From Herbidospora yilanensis (lineage in GTDB: Bacteria; Actinomycetota; Actinomycetes; Streptosporangiales; Streptosporangiaceae), in contig NZ_BBXE01000014.1 in assembly GCF_001570565.1 (NCBI RefSeq), positions 326,756-390,755 on the forward strand: 64,000 bases of DNA. The letters run 5' to 3'. The notes below the pieces were generated by a model, which did not search any database, had not been told where the DNA came from, and was given only the letters and a program-made list of their open reading frames with translations. A program made the translations under genes and the position numbers. Shown piece after piece: positions 8,140 to 16,233 of this stretch. The number at the start of each line of letters is the position of its first letter. Position 1 is the first letter of the stretch.

Positions 8140-9033
8140 ATGGAACTCACGCGGCCCAAACCGGCGGACGCCCAGGCGATCCACGACCTGATCGCCGAAC
8201 TCGACACGATCGTGGTCGGGCGGCCCGACTCCACCCTCGACGACATCGCCGACCTGCTCGCCGACCCCGACTTCGACCCGGCGACCGACGGCTGGCTCTG
8301 CTTCGAGGACGGCCGCCTGACCGGCTTCGGCCAGGCGATGCGCAAGGGCCGCAGCGACGAGGTCATGCTCGACGTCCGCGCCCGGACCACCACCGCGGCC
8401 GAGGCGTTGTGGGAGCGGGTCCTGGGCCGCTTCAGCGGGGTCACCGCCGAGATCGGGGTGTACGCCCAGGACACCGCCCAGCGGCAGGCCGTCGAGTCGC
8501 GCGGCTTCACCTACGCGACGACCTTCCACCGCATGCGCGTCGACCACCACGAGCAGCCCGAAGTGCTGTTCCTGCCCGGCGTGACCGTCGAGGCCGGGGC
8601 CCCGGACAAGGAGAGCGTGCTCCGCGACGTCCACCACGTGCTGGAAGTCGGCTTCGCCGAGCACTTCGGCGCCTACGAGCGCACCTACGACGAGTGGTAC
8701 GAGTCGCGCCGGGCCGCCGGCTCCACCGACTGGGGCCAGATGCTGCTGGCCCGCGTGCACGGCAAGCCGGCCGCGGCCCTCATGGGGACCGACAACTTCG
8801 TGCCCGACGAGAACTGCGGCTACGTCCAGCGGCTGGCGGTGCTGCCCGCCCACCGCGGCAGGGGCCTCGGCAAACTGCTGCTCAGCCGGGCCTTCGCCGC
8901 CGACTTCCGGCGCGGGCGGGTCGGCACCATCCTCGACGTCGACACCAACAACGTGACGCCAGCCCTGGGCCTGTACACGTCGATGGGCATGCGGCCCTAC
9001 ATGGCCCTCGACATCTGGCGGGCCCGGCTCTAG
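8140..9033 (+). CDS. GNAT acetyltransferase, tandem-domain type
   Basis: A 297-residue protein with the size and layout of two fused GNAT domains, as in mycothiol synthase-like enzymes. The N-terminal half (to about residue 140) is degenerate. The C-terminal half carries the acetyl-CoA pyrophosphate loop LAVLPAHRGRGLGKLLL and the terminal strand pattern TNNVTPALGLYTSMGM. It probably acetylates a small molecule or protein in the cytoplasm; the substrate is unknown. It is divergent from the LacI-type gene, and its promoter lies right against the start codon. Its stop overlaps the stop of the convergent MFS gene by 4 bases. Confidence 0.85.
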   Translation: MELTRPKPADAQAIHDLIAELDTIVVGRPDSTLDDIADLLADPDFDPATDGWLCFEDGRLTGFGQAMRKGRSDEVMLDVRARTTTAAEALWERVLGRFSGVTAEIGVYAQDTAQRQAVESRGFTYATTFHRMRVDHHEQPEVLFLPGVTVEAGAPDKESVLRDVHHVLEVGFAEHFGAYERTYDEWYESRRAAGSTDWGQMLLARVHGKPAAALMGTDNFVPDENCGYVQRLAVLPAHRGRGLGKLLLSRAFAADFRRGRVGTILDVDTNNVTPALGLYTSMGMRPYMALDIWRARL

Positions 9034-10364
9034 CGGGTGGCGCTCGGGCTGGTCGCGCTGGCCGCGACGGCGGACGCGAACGCGGTCGCGGCCAGGCACA
9101 CCATCGTGATCGAGATCGACCCGCTGCTCAGGAACAACGTCCCGAACGCGGCGACCCCCACGACCTGTCCCAGTTGCAACATCATGGCGAGCAGGCCGCT
9201 CGCGTCCGGCGCGTCGGCGGGCGCCACCCGGGCGAGCGCGACCGTCATGAGCGGGCTGAACGCCCCCGCCATCCCGGCCCCGATCACCGCCAGCACGATC
9301 AGCAGGTACGGCAGCCCGTGCCCGCCGCCGGAGAACACCGCGGCCAGCGCGACCAGTCCGAGCGCCACGACCACCGAGGACGAGACGATCAGGCGCCGGT
9401 GCAGCCGGGCGGGGACCCGCTTCCAGTTGAGGCTCACCAGCGCGAACGCCGCCGCCATCGGGACGAAGGTCAGCCCCGCCCGGATCGGGGAGTCGCGGAG
9501 GTCGTTCTGCAGGTGCAGGGCGTTGGAGAACAGGAATCCGCCGTACACGGCCATCACCCCGAAGATCGCGACCCCCGCCGCCACGAGCCCGGGAACCCTG
9601 AGCAGGTGACCGGGGATGAGCGGATGCGCGACCCTGCGCTGGATCACCACGAACCCGGCGAAGACGAGCCCGCCCGCGATCATGACCGCCCAGCCGCGTT
9701 CGAGCACGAGCGGGACCACGACCAGGCTCGTCGCCAGAGACAGGGTGAGCAGCCCCGGCAGGTCGAGCCCCCGGCCCGGCCGGGGCTCGTCGGCGGGCAG
9801 GTTCCTGGCCCCGAGCCAGAGCAGCACCAGCCCGATGGGCACGTTGACCAGGAAGATCGGCCGCCACGAGGTGCCGAACAGGTCGAGCGTGACGAGCAGG
9901 CCGCCGAGGATCTGCCCGCCGACCGCCGCGAGGGAGATGACGGCGGCGTAGATCCCCAGCGCGCGGGCGCGCCCCGCCTGCGGAACGGCGACCTGGATGA
10001 GACTGAGCACCTGCGGCACCATCAGGGCGGCTCCCGCGCCCTGAAGCAGCCGGAAGGCGACGAGGGCGGCCGCCCCGGGCGCGATCCCGCACAGCAGCGA
10101 CGCCACGGTGAACACGGCGAGCCCGGCGAGGAACCACCGGCGGTACCCCGACCGCCCGCCGAGCCGGGCGCCGGTGACGAGCAGCATCGCGTACGCGATC
10201 GTGTATCCCGCGACGATCAACTGGAGCTCGGCTCCGGACGCCGCGAGATCGGCCTGGATGGTGGGGGCGGCGACATTCACGATCGACACGTCGAGGATCG
10301 CCATGAACTGACCGGTCAGGATGAGCCCCAGCAGGGGACGCGACCGGGTTTCGACGAGGGACAT
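9030..10364 (-). CDS. MFS drug transporter, DHA2 (EmrB/QacA) type
   Basis: A 444-residue inner-membrane exporter. It begins with a first transmembrane helix typical of DHA2 proteins (LLGLILTGQFMAILDVSIVNVA), has the motif-A loop GARLGGRSGYRR, and contains the helix sequence RLLQGAGAALMVPQVLSLIQ. The total fits 12-14 membrane segments. Such proteins export drugs or metabolites with proton exchange. It is divergent from a MmyB-like regulator with direct repeats in the shared promoter, so regulated efflux is likely. The substrate cannot be read from the sequence. Confidence 0.9.
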   Translation of the reverse strand: MSLVETRSRPLLGLILTGQFMAILDVSIVNVAAPTIQADLAASGAELQLIVAGYTIAYAMLLVTGARLGGRSGYRRWFLAGLAVFTVASLLCGIAPGAAALVAFRLLQGAGAALMVPQVLSLIQVAVPQAGRARALGIYAAVISLAAVGGQILGGLLVTLDLFGTSWRPIFLVNVPIGLVLLWLGARNLPADEPRPGRGLDLPGLLTLSLATSLVVVPLVLERGWAVMIAGGLVFAGFVVIQRRVAHPLIPGHLLRVPGLVAAGVAIFGVMAVYGGFLFSNALHLQNDLRDSPIRAGLTFVPMAAAFALVSLNWKRVPARLHRRLIVSSSVVVALGLVALAAVFSGGGHGLPYLLIVLAVIGAGMAGAFSPLMTVALARVAPADAPDASGLLAMMLQLGQVVGVAAFGTLFLSSGSISITMVCLAATAFASAVAASATSPSATR

Positions 10365-10384
10365 GCCCTGTATGGTGGCGTTGC

Positions 10385-10415
10385 GCTTATCCAGTTACTA
10401 AGAGCCTGCTTATCC
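10385..10415. promoter_or_regulatory. Direct-repeat operator candidate between MFS and regulator genes
   Basis: The octamer GCTTATCC occurs twice (10385-10392 and 10408-10415) with 23-base spacing, about two helical turns, in the 70-base divergent promoter. It is a candidate binding site for the MmyB-like regulator. Confidence 0.45.
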
Positions 10416-10434
10416 TGGTATTGGGGCTACCACC

Positions 10435-11274
10435 ATGGTCCGCCACGAACTCGCCGCCTTCCTGAAGAACCGCCGCTCCCGCATCTCCCCGGCCGACGTC
10501 GGCCTCCCGCCCGGCACCCGCCGCCGCACCCCCGGCCTGCGCCGCGAAGAGGTGGCGCAACTGGCCGGAGTCGGCGTGACCTGGTACACGTGGCTCGAAC
10601 AGGGCCGCCCGATCAACGTCTCGGGCCAGGTCCTCGACGCGGTCGCCCGCACCCTCCACCTCGACGCGACCGAACGCGAACACCTCTACCGCCTGGCCGA
10701 CGTGCCCGGGGGAGCGGCCGGCGACCCCGACGTGGCCGACCTCGACCCGGCGGTCCGCGACATCCTCGACGGCCTCGCCCCTCTTCCCGCCGCGGTCTAC
10801 AACGCGCGCTACGACCTGCTGGCCTGGAACGAGGCCTACGCGGCGCTGTTCTGCCGGCTGGTCACGGTGCCCCGGTGCGAGCGGAACGCGTTGTGGCAGA
10901 TGCTGAACGGGCCGGGCTGCTGCGCGGTGATGATGAACCGCGAGGAGGAACTGCCGCAGATGGTGGCCACCTTCCGCGCGGCGTACGGACGGCACCTGCG
11001 CGAACCGGCGTGGACGACCTTCATCGACCGGCTGACGGTGGAGAGCGCGGAGTTCGCCCGGATGTGGGCGGCGCACGACGTGGCACGGTCGTGGACGCGG
11101 ACCAAAATCATGAAGCATCCCGCCGTGGGGCTGCTGAACCTGATCAGCACGAGCCTGGCGCTGGGGGCGCCGGCGGAGTCGCGGATCGTGGTGTACACGC
11201 CGGCCGACGAGGAGAGCCGGAGGCACGTGGAATGGCTCTATGAGCACAAGCCGGGCCTCGACCACGACCACTGA
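10435..11274 (+). CDS. XRE-family regulator with MmyB-like ligand-binding domain
   Basis: This 279-residue regulator is a second copy of the MmyB-like type. It has a short N-terminal arm, then the helix-turn-helix signature GLRREEVAQLAGVG followed by WYTWLEQGRPINVS (about residues 37-65). The sensor region follows (ILDGLAPLPAAVYNARYDLLAWN, then FIDRLTVESAEFARMWAAHDV). It is divergent from the DHA2 exporter, so it probably controls drug or metabolite efflux in response to a bound ligand. Its stop is immediately followed by the stop of the convergent small gene at 11275. Confidence 0.9.
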   Translation: MVRHELAAFLKNRRSRISPADVGLPPGTRRRTPGLRREEVAQLAGVGVTWYTWLEQGRPINVSGQVLDAVARTLHLDATEREHLYRLADVPGGAAGDPDVADLDPAVRDILDGLAPLPAAVYNARYDLLAWNEAYAALFCRLVTVPRCERNALWQMLNGPGCCAVMMNREEELPQMVATFRAAYGRHLREPAWTTFIDRLTVESAEFARMWAAHDVARSWTRTKIMKHPAVGLLNLISTSLALGAPAESRIVVYTPADEESRRHVEWLYEHKPGLDHDH

Positions 11275-11712
11275 TCACGGAGCGGGCTTCTCCGGACGTA
11301 CCGCGAAAGCGACCCACGCGACGTCGGCGCCTTGAGCTTCCAGCACCCACCTGTAGACGCCGCCCGGCTGGAGCGGGAGCGGTGGAATCGCAATGGAAAA
11401 TGCGAAATTCAGCGGAATCTGCTTAGCCGTCGAGTCGGCGGGCTCGTCATCTGGCAGGGTGAAGGTGCCTTTGAAATGAAGCGGCCGGTCGTTGTCGGCG
11501 AACGGCCGCACACTTTCTCCTGCGCCGTCGAACAGGCGCAGAGTGAAACTGATGTCATCACGGGCTTCGTCCCAGGCCACCCGTAGAAAACCTGTGATGG
11601 CGGCTGCTTGAGGTGCGGGCCCGGTTATCGACCATCCGGCCCCCAGCATGTTGACCTTGCTTGACGACGTGTCGCTGTTCGCGGCATCGGCGAGAAGGAG
11701 AAACGCCTCCAT
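11275..11712 (-). CDS. Unknown protein, third gene of a toxin-antitoxin-like operon
   Basis: A 145-residue protein of unknown function. Its sequence reads as an all-beta, immunoglobulin-like domain: WSITGPAPQAAAITGFLRVAW, then ISFTLRLFDGAGESV, and a C-terminal GGVYRWVLEAQGADVAWVAFAVR. It shows no signal peptide and no catalytic motif. Its ATG overlaps the stop of the HTH gene upstream by one base (TGATG), so the two are translationally coupled. The coupling suggests it works with, or is regulated by, the HigB/HigA-like pair, but whether as a modulator, target or cargo is unknown. Confidence 0.6.
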   Translation of the reverse strand: MEAFLLLADAANSDTSSSKVNMLGAGWSITGPAPQAAAITGFLRVAWDEARDDISFTLRLFDGAGESVRPFADNDRPLHFKGTFTLPDDEPADSTAKQIPLNFAFSIAIPPLPLQPGGVYRWVLEAQGADVAWVAFAVRPEKPAP

Positions 11713-12191
11713 CAGCTCACCATTCGCAACTCAAGGGAGGCGCTCTGGCCGGCGGTGGGATTCACCGGGATCTCAGTGGTTGATTCCCATAGGACGCGTG
11801 CCGGCGTCTCCGTTCTCACGCAGGGCGTGAGCGCATCCGAATACAGCGGTCGTGGAGCGCGAACCCGCCAGTCGGGAACGGCAGGTCTGACCTCACGCTG
11901 TTCGAGTGCGGCCTGGCGCGGTTCGCCGGCCGGTGTCAGTCGGACGTCCAGTTCGAAGCCCATCGCGTGGAGATAATCCGCAATGGTGTTGACGCGGAGA
12001 TTTCCATCGCCGCGGAATACCTGATTGACCGCCGACCGGCGGATGCCGAGTTTCTCCGCGACGTCGGTCTGTGCCAGCCCTGACAGGTAAAGTGCCTGAT
12101 GAAGGGCGCTCAGAACTTCATGGCGGAGCCGTGCCGCCGCCAGTGCGTGTGCGCCGCGCACCGTCCCGGCGAACCGCTCGTAGAGGCTCAT
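11712..12191 (-). CDS. HTH antitoxin-like DNA-binding protein (HigA-like)
   Basis: A 159-residue protein with an N-terminal Cro/C1-type helix-turn-helix (LSGLAQTDVAEKLGIRRSAVNQVFRGDG, about residues 37-64) followed by NLRVNTIADYLHAMGFELDVRL, typical of HigA/antitoxin-type regulators. The C-terminal 70 residues look disordered or beta and may bind the partner. Its ATG overlaps the stop of the upstream toxin-like gene by four bases (ATGA). Toxin-first order with an HTH antitoxin second is the HigBA arrangement. It probably neutralises the toxin and represses the operon. Confidence 0.7.
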   Translation of the reverse strand: MSLYERFAGTVRGAHALAAARLRHEVLSALHQALYLSGLAQTDVAEKLGIRRSAVNQVFRGDGNLRVNTIADYLHAMGFELDVRLTPAGEPRQAALEQREVRPAVPDWRVRAPRPLYSDALTPCVRTETPARVLWESTTEIPVNPTAGQSASLELRMVS

Positions 12192-12538
12192 GACGCCAAA
12201 TCCTCCGTTCTGACCCAGATCGCTTCGTCTATGTACTTTCGTGGCGCCCGCCAGGACTGCTTGATGAATCCACTGGTGAGCCGGACGGCGTCGGCGGCCG
12301 ATCCCGGTACTTCGAAGAAGGGTAAGCGAACGTCGCCTGCTTTGATCTCACGAATGCCGTCACGCAGATTGTTGAGTTCCCTTGGCACGGCCAAAGAGCC
12401 GGTCACGGCATACCGTTCCATGCGGATGAGAACGTCCGCGAGCCGGGCGGCGTCCTTGGGCTGCCGCGACTCCTCCAAGCGCCTGAGGAAGTCGTCCGCC
12501 CGGCACTCGCCGGCCCTGGTTCTGGCGGCCTCGATCAT
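12188..12538 (-). CDS. RelE/HigB-like toxin candidate
   Basis: A 116-residue protein from the preferred ATG at 12538. The core VPRELNNLRDGIREIKAGDVRLPFF followed by a short beta strand, SFIKQSW-like helix and RKYIDEA resembles the RelE/ParE/HigB (Gp49-like) fold. In that family an LxxGI/LRE-like stretch precedes the strand, and the protein cleaves ribosome-bound mRNA. The frame stays open to a GTG at 12628, adding 30 residues with CPDCGRIYY, but that start lacks a ribosome site. The ATG at 12538 has GAGAGAGG upstream and gives the usual toxin length. It is coupled to the HTH gene by ATGA. Assignment to RelE/HigB is by sequence pattern and gene order only. Confidence 0.55.
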   Translation of the reverse strand: MIEAARTRAGECRADDFLRRLEESRQPKDAARLADVLIRMERYAVTGSLAVPRELNNLRDGIREIKAGDVRLPFFEVPGSAADAVRLTSGFIKQSWRAPRKYIDEAIWVRTEDLAS

Positions 12539-12674
12539 CCGGGCGGGGCCTCTCTCGTAGTAGATGCGTCCACAGTCAGGGCAGGGCAACAGTCTGTAGC
12601 GGCACAGAGAGTATCCGTATTGACACACTCTGGAGGGCGGATCCCGGATTCCTCCGAAGGGCGTGGAAACGAAA

Positions 12675-12702
12675 GGGCGGCCCCTGGGGAGAGGGGCCGC
12701 CC
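12675..12702 (-). terminator. Rho-independent terminator of the M6 protease gene
   Basis: A perfect 10-bp stem (GGGCGGCCCC, 12675-12684, with its complement at 12693-12702) and an 8-base loop lie 21 bases past the protease stop. On the minus strand it is followed by TTTCGTTT. Confidence 0.85.
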
Positions 12703-12723
12703 GGTTCTCGGTTCAGCGGATGG

Positions 12724-14823
12724 CTACCGGCCGACGGCCAGGCAGGTCGCCGTGGCGGTCTTCGTCGGGTCGCTCTCCGACGTCGCGGTCAGCTTGACCG
12801 TGCCCAGCAGGCTGCCGCCCTTGGCGCGGATCGCGTGGACCGGCACCGTCACCTTCTTGCCGAACTCGGCCGAGGTCAGGAAGTTCGGCACGTTGACCGA
12901 CCAGCCCTTGCCGTCGACCGTGGTCGAGAGGCGGTACACGTCGCTCTTGGTGTAGGCCGAGACGTCCTCGGGGTGCGCGGCGGTCGAGGCCGCCGTCTTG
13001 CCCGTGTTCATCAGCTGGAACTTGCAGGTCGCCATGCCGTCGCCCAGGGTGACCCCGGCGGCGGGGAGCACGCGGACGCCGCGCTTCTGCGGGCCCGAGC
13101 CGTCGAGCGAGCGCACGGCCACCTTGTACGACAGGGTGCCGTCCTTGGCGCGCTTGAGGTCCAGGACGTAGAAGTGCAGGCGGTTGGCCTCGTCCTTGAA
13201 CTCGTACTCCGAGCCCGAGTCGGCGCCGGCCTTGAACAGGGCGTCCGAGAGCTGGCGGTAGTCGCCGATCGTGATCGGGACGGCGGTGCCGTCGGGCAGG
13301 ACGTAGTCGGTCATGCCGATGTCCTGCGGGTTGGCGTCGACGACCCACTCGAACGGCGCGGAGTCCTGGTCCTTGGTCTTGGCCAGCAGGACGCCCGAGT
13401 CGGGGGTGAACGAGTCGGCGCCCATGCGGTCGACGACCTCGACGGTGTAGTTGTTGTAGTTGCCGCCGTCGCACAGCGGGTTGGTCTGCCACTGGCAGGC
13501 GGGCGACTTGTCGCCGGTCTGGAAGGCGATGTTGATGCCCGACAGGCCCTGCGGGCCCGGCTGGACGACGCGCGCGGTCACGTCGGCGACGACCAGGCCC
13601 GACTCGTCGAGCTGATCGCGGTTGAGGCGCAGCACGTTCTGCTCGTCGACCATGTTCAGCTTGATCTTGTTGCGCAGCATGTGCTGGGCGCCCATCGAGC
13701 CGCCGCCGGTCGGGGGGATCAGCCAGCGGCTGTGCGGGCCGCCGGGGCCGTTGAAGCTGCCCCGGCTGAGCATCTCCCAGATGCCGGTGTACGCCCGGCG
13801 TACCGGAACCCCGTAGGGGTTGTTGTAGTTGTCGGCGATGCCGAAGATGTGCGACAGCTCGTGGGCGTACACGCCCATGCCCGAACTCTCGGCCTGGACC
13901 GAGTCGACGCCGAAGCGGGCGTTCGGCCAGAAGGTCGAGCCGGCCTGCCAGGAGGTCCAGTCGACGTAGCGGGTGGCCGACCAGTTGGGCAGGGCGGGGT
14001 CTTCGGGACCGAACTCGTCGGTCACGTCCTCCTTGGTCGGGAACTTCATCATCCCGAACTCCTGCCAGGTCGACGACTCGTCCTGACCGGCGCTCAGGTA
14101 GAAGACGAAGTCGAACTGGTCGGCGACCTCCGGGCCGACGGCGTTGAGCCACGCGGTGTTGCCGTCGGTGCGCAGGTTCTTGTTGCAGGTGTCGCCGGCC
14201 GGGCAGGCGTTGCGCTGGTACTCCAGCGCGTACTCGTGGTCCTTGCCCGGCATCAGGTAGGGGCCGAAGCCGGTGAGCTCGACGCCGATGCGGCCGCCCG
14301 AGTCCTCCATCCAGTACTCGTGGATGGTGTGGCCCTTGTTCAGGTCGTTCGGGGTGTTCAGGAAGTCCTGGTAGAACTTGGCGACCTGCTCACGCGGGAC
14401 GTCGTGGGCCTGCGCCGACGGGTTCTTGAACACCGTCGAGCCCTGCGGCTGCGTCACGACGAACGGCTGGTTCGGGTAGTCGAGCAGGACCAGGGCGCCC
14501 TTGAAGGTGCGGTCGCTGCCCTTCACGCTGGGGTCGTTCCAGTTGGTGCCCGGGGGCTTCTTGTAGTCCGACCACGTCATGTGGTCGGGGTTCTCCCAGT
14601 TCTGCGGGTCGATCGGCTTCGGCATCTCCGAGAGACCGCCGAGCTTCCGCGCCATGGCGACAGGCTCGTCCTGCTGCCAGGGCTGGGTCTGGGGCCAGTG
14701 GTCGTACCGCCACGGGGTCTCCGTGTCGGGGAGGGGTTCAGCGGCGAACGCTTGGGTGGCGTTCGTTAAGGCGAGGGGTGCGAGCAGCGCTGCCGCGACC
14801 AGCAGCCTGAGGGGGCGTTTCAT
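12724..14823 (-). CDS. Secreted M6-family (immune inhibitor A-like) metalloprotease
   Basis: A 699-residue exported zinc protease. A signal peptide (MKRPLRLLVAAALLAPLALT...AFA) precedes the catalytic domain. The zinc site HELSHIFGIAD (His321, Glu322, His325, with the following Gly and Asp) matches the extended M6 / metzincin-like motif HExxHxxGxxD. The C-terminal half is beta-rich and may bind substrate or be processed. M6 peptidases degrade extracellular proteins. The ATG at 14823 begins the signal peptide and has a TATATA-type element about 15 bases upstream. A strong terminator follows the gene, so it is a single-gene unit. Confidence 0.9.
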   Translation of the reverse strand: MKRPLRLLVAAALLAPLALTNATQAFAAEPLPDTETPWRYDHWPQTQPWQQDEPVAMARKLGGLSEMPKPIDPQNWENPDHMTWSDYKKPPGTNWNDPSVKGSDRTFKGALVLLDYPNQPFVVTQPQGSTVFKNPSAQAHDVPREQVAKFYQDFLNTPNDLNKGHTIHEYWMEDSGGRIGVELTGFGPYLMPGKDHEYALEYQRNACPAGDTCNKNLRTDGNTAWLNAVGPEVADQFDFVFYLSAGQDESSTWQEFGMMKFPTKEDVTDEFGPEDPALPNWSATRYVDWTSWQAGSTFWPNARFGVDSVQAESSGMGVYAHELSHIFGIADNYNNPYGVPVRRAYTGIWEMLSRGSFNGPGGPHSRWLIPPTGGGSMGAQHMLRNKIKLNMVDEQNVLRLNRDQLDESGLVVADVTARVVQPGPQGLSGINIAFQTGDKSPACQWQTNPLCDGGNYNNYTVEVVDRMGADSFTPDSGVLLAKTKDQDSAPFEWVVDANPQDIGMTDYVLPDGTAVPITIGDYRQLSDALFKAGADSGSEYEFKDEANRLHFYVLDLKRAKDGTLSYKVAVRSLDGSGPQKRGVRVLPAAGVTLGDGMATCKFQLMNTGKTAASTAAHPEDVSAYTKSDVYRLSTTVDGKGWSVNVPNFLTSAEFGKKVTVPVHAIRAKGGSLLGTVKLTATSESDPTKTATATCLAVGR

Positions 14824-14884
14824 AAAATGTCACGTTATATAAGCCCGTTTGGGGGATCAACCGTCACTCTGTTACTACTCGTGT

Positions 14885-15426
14885 CATCTCACGCCTCCCC
14901 GGGAACTCCCAGCCGATCTTCTCCGGACTGTGATCGCGGAGTCATGGAATCTGCACACAACGGGCCTCGAATACGGGCCGCGACCCTCCGCATGGTCCGC
15001 GAGGTGCACCGGTCGCCCGTCATTCCGGGCCGGGACGCGGCGCTGGCCTTCACCCCCGGGGAGGGCCCGTTCGGGGAACGCGCCGCCGACCTGCTCGCGA
15101 GCCGTGCCGGGGTGCTCGAAACCCGGTTCCGGCGGTACGACGCCCTCGTCCACGACGCGCTGAAGCTGCGTGACCGGATGGTGCTCACGCACGGCGAGCC
15201 CCATCCGGGGAACACGATGCGCACCCGCGACGGCCGGCGGCTCATCGACTGGGACACCGCCCTGATCAGCCACCCCGAGCGCGACCTGTGGCCGCTCGAC
15301 CTCTATCGGCTGCGCTGGCGGCTCAACGACGTCGCGGAGGAGGCGCGCAGGTTCTCGCTGCCCCACATGGGCGACGACGACGCGTTCGGCTGGACGATCC
15401 TGTGCGACACCGTGAATGATCTCTGA
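14885..15426 (+). pseudogene. Decayed aminoglycoside-phosphotransferase-like gene
   Basis: Two pieces of an APH/choline-kinase-type phosphotransferase survive in different frames. About 14897-14990 in one frame encodes a family-like N-terminus (ADLLRTVIAESWNLHTTGLEY). From about 14990 to 15426 another frame encodes the C-terminal catalytic part: LTHGEPHPGNTMRT (the Brenner loop HGExHPGN, with Glu in place of the usual Asp) and LIDWDTALISHPERDLW (the metal-binding IDWD). The ATP-binding lobe between them is gone, and only about 150 residues remain of the usual 280-330. It is therefore read as a frameshifted and internally deleted remnant. A frame from 14827 or 14944 would give a protein, but it lacks the nucleotide-binding lobe. 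Confidence 0.65.
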
Positions 15427-15427
15427 G

Positions 15428-15790
15428 ATGGAACGAACCTTCGACCTCGACGAGGCCGACGCCCTGATGCCCGAGGTGCTGGCCCGCGCCATCGTTCTCG
15501 TGGACCTGCGGGCCGACCTGGCCGAGCTGACCCTCGACCTGCGCGCCTCCGGTCACTCCCGGCTGGGCGGGCTGGCCGAGTCGAAGGCGTTCGAGGCGCG
15601 GCTGGCCGAGACGATCGGCTGGTTCACCGAGACCGGCATCGAGGTGAAGGGCCTCGCGCCCTTCCTCATCGACTTCCCGTCGGTCCTCGACGGCGAGTCG
15701 GTCCGGCTGTGCTGGCTGGAGGGCGAGTCGTCGTTGTCGTGGTATCACCTGACGGCGCTGGGTTTCGCCGGCCGCCGCCGCCTGCCCTAG
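15428..15790 (+). CDS. DUF2203-family protein
   Basis: A 120-residue cytoplasmic protein. The start (MERTFDLDEADALMPEVL) and the later GIEVKGLAPFLIDFPSVLDGESVRLCWLEGE plus a Trp-Tyr-His stretch match the small DUF2203 family found across actinobacteria and other phyla, whose biochemical function is not established. The ATG at 15428 gives the family N-terminus; an in-frame ATG four codons earlier overlaps the upstream pseudogene. The 3' end overlaps the stop of the convergent secreted-protein gene by four bases. Confidence 0.8.
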   Translation: MERTFDLDEADALMPEVLARAIVLVDLRADLAELTLDLRASGHSRLGGLAESKAFEARLAETIGWFTETGIEVKGLAPFLIDFPSVLDGESVRLCWLEGESSLSWYHLTALGFAGRRRLP

Positions 15791-16191
15791 CCTCCTTGCG
15801 TCCAGATGGTCTTCCACTTCGAGCACTTGTTCACGGGCTTCTTGGCGGTGCCGCGGCAGGCCTGGGCGCGGATCTGGAGCACGCCGCCCAGGTTCTTCCT
15901 GAACGTGCCGGTGCCGGTGACGCAGTTGTAGATCCCGTGCGTCCGCCATCTGCCGTTGGTGGCGCTCATGGACTTGACGAGCAGCCAGGAGCAGGTCTTT
16001 CCGTAGGAGTCGTCGAGGTTCCCGGAGACGTAGAGGCCCGACTGGCCGACGGTGACCTTGCCCCAGGCGGTCGCCCAGCCGTCGGTGGAGTGGATGCGGC
16101 CCCACTTCCAGGTGGTCGGGGCGGCGTGGGCCGGGGTGGCGGTCAGGGTCAGCGCGGCGGCCGCGACGGCCGTGAGGATGCGTCGTTTCAC
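15787..16191 (-). CDS. Small secreted protein of unknown function
   Basis: A 134-residue exported protein. It has a clear signal peptide (MKRRILTAVAAAALTLTATPAHA) and a mature domain of about 110 residues. Four Cys (in KTCSW, YNCVT, QACRG, NKCSK) could form two disulfides, and the Trp/Gly-rich beta pattern includes TTWKWGRIHSTDGWATAWGK. No family recognised. Convergent with the DUF2203 gene and overlapping its end by four bases. Confidence 0.75.
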   Translation of the reverse strand: MKRRILTAVAAAALTLTATPAHAAPTTWKWGRIHSTDGWATAWGKVTVGQSGLYVSGNLDDSYGKTCSWLLVKSMSATNGRWRTHGIYNCVTGTGTFRKNLGGVLQIRAQACRGTAKKPVNKCSKWKTIWTQGG

Positions 16192-16233
16192 GCCCCCATT
16201 GGTAGCCGGGCCGACTTGTGACCGGCTTGCGGG

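Noticed and set aside
12539..12628. Extended start of the toxin-like gene adding a CxxC zinc-ribbon-like segment
   Set aside because: The GTG at 12628 has no ribosome site, while the ATG at 12538 has GAGAGAGG and gives the usual length.
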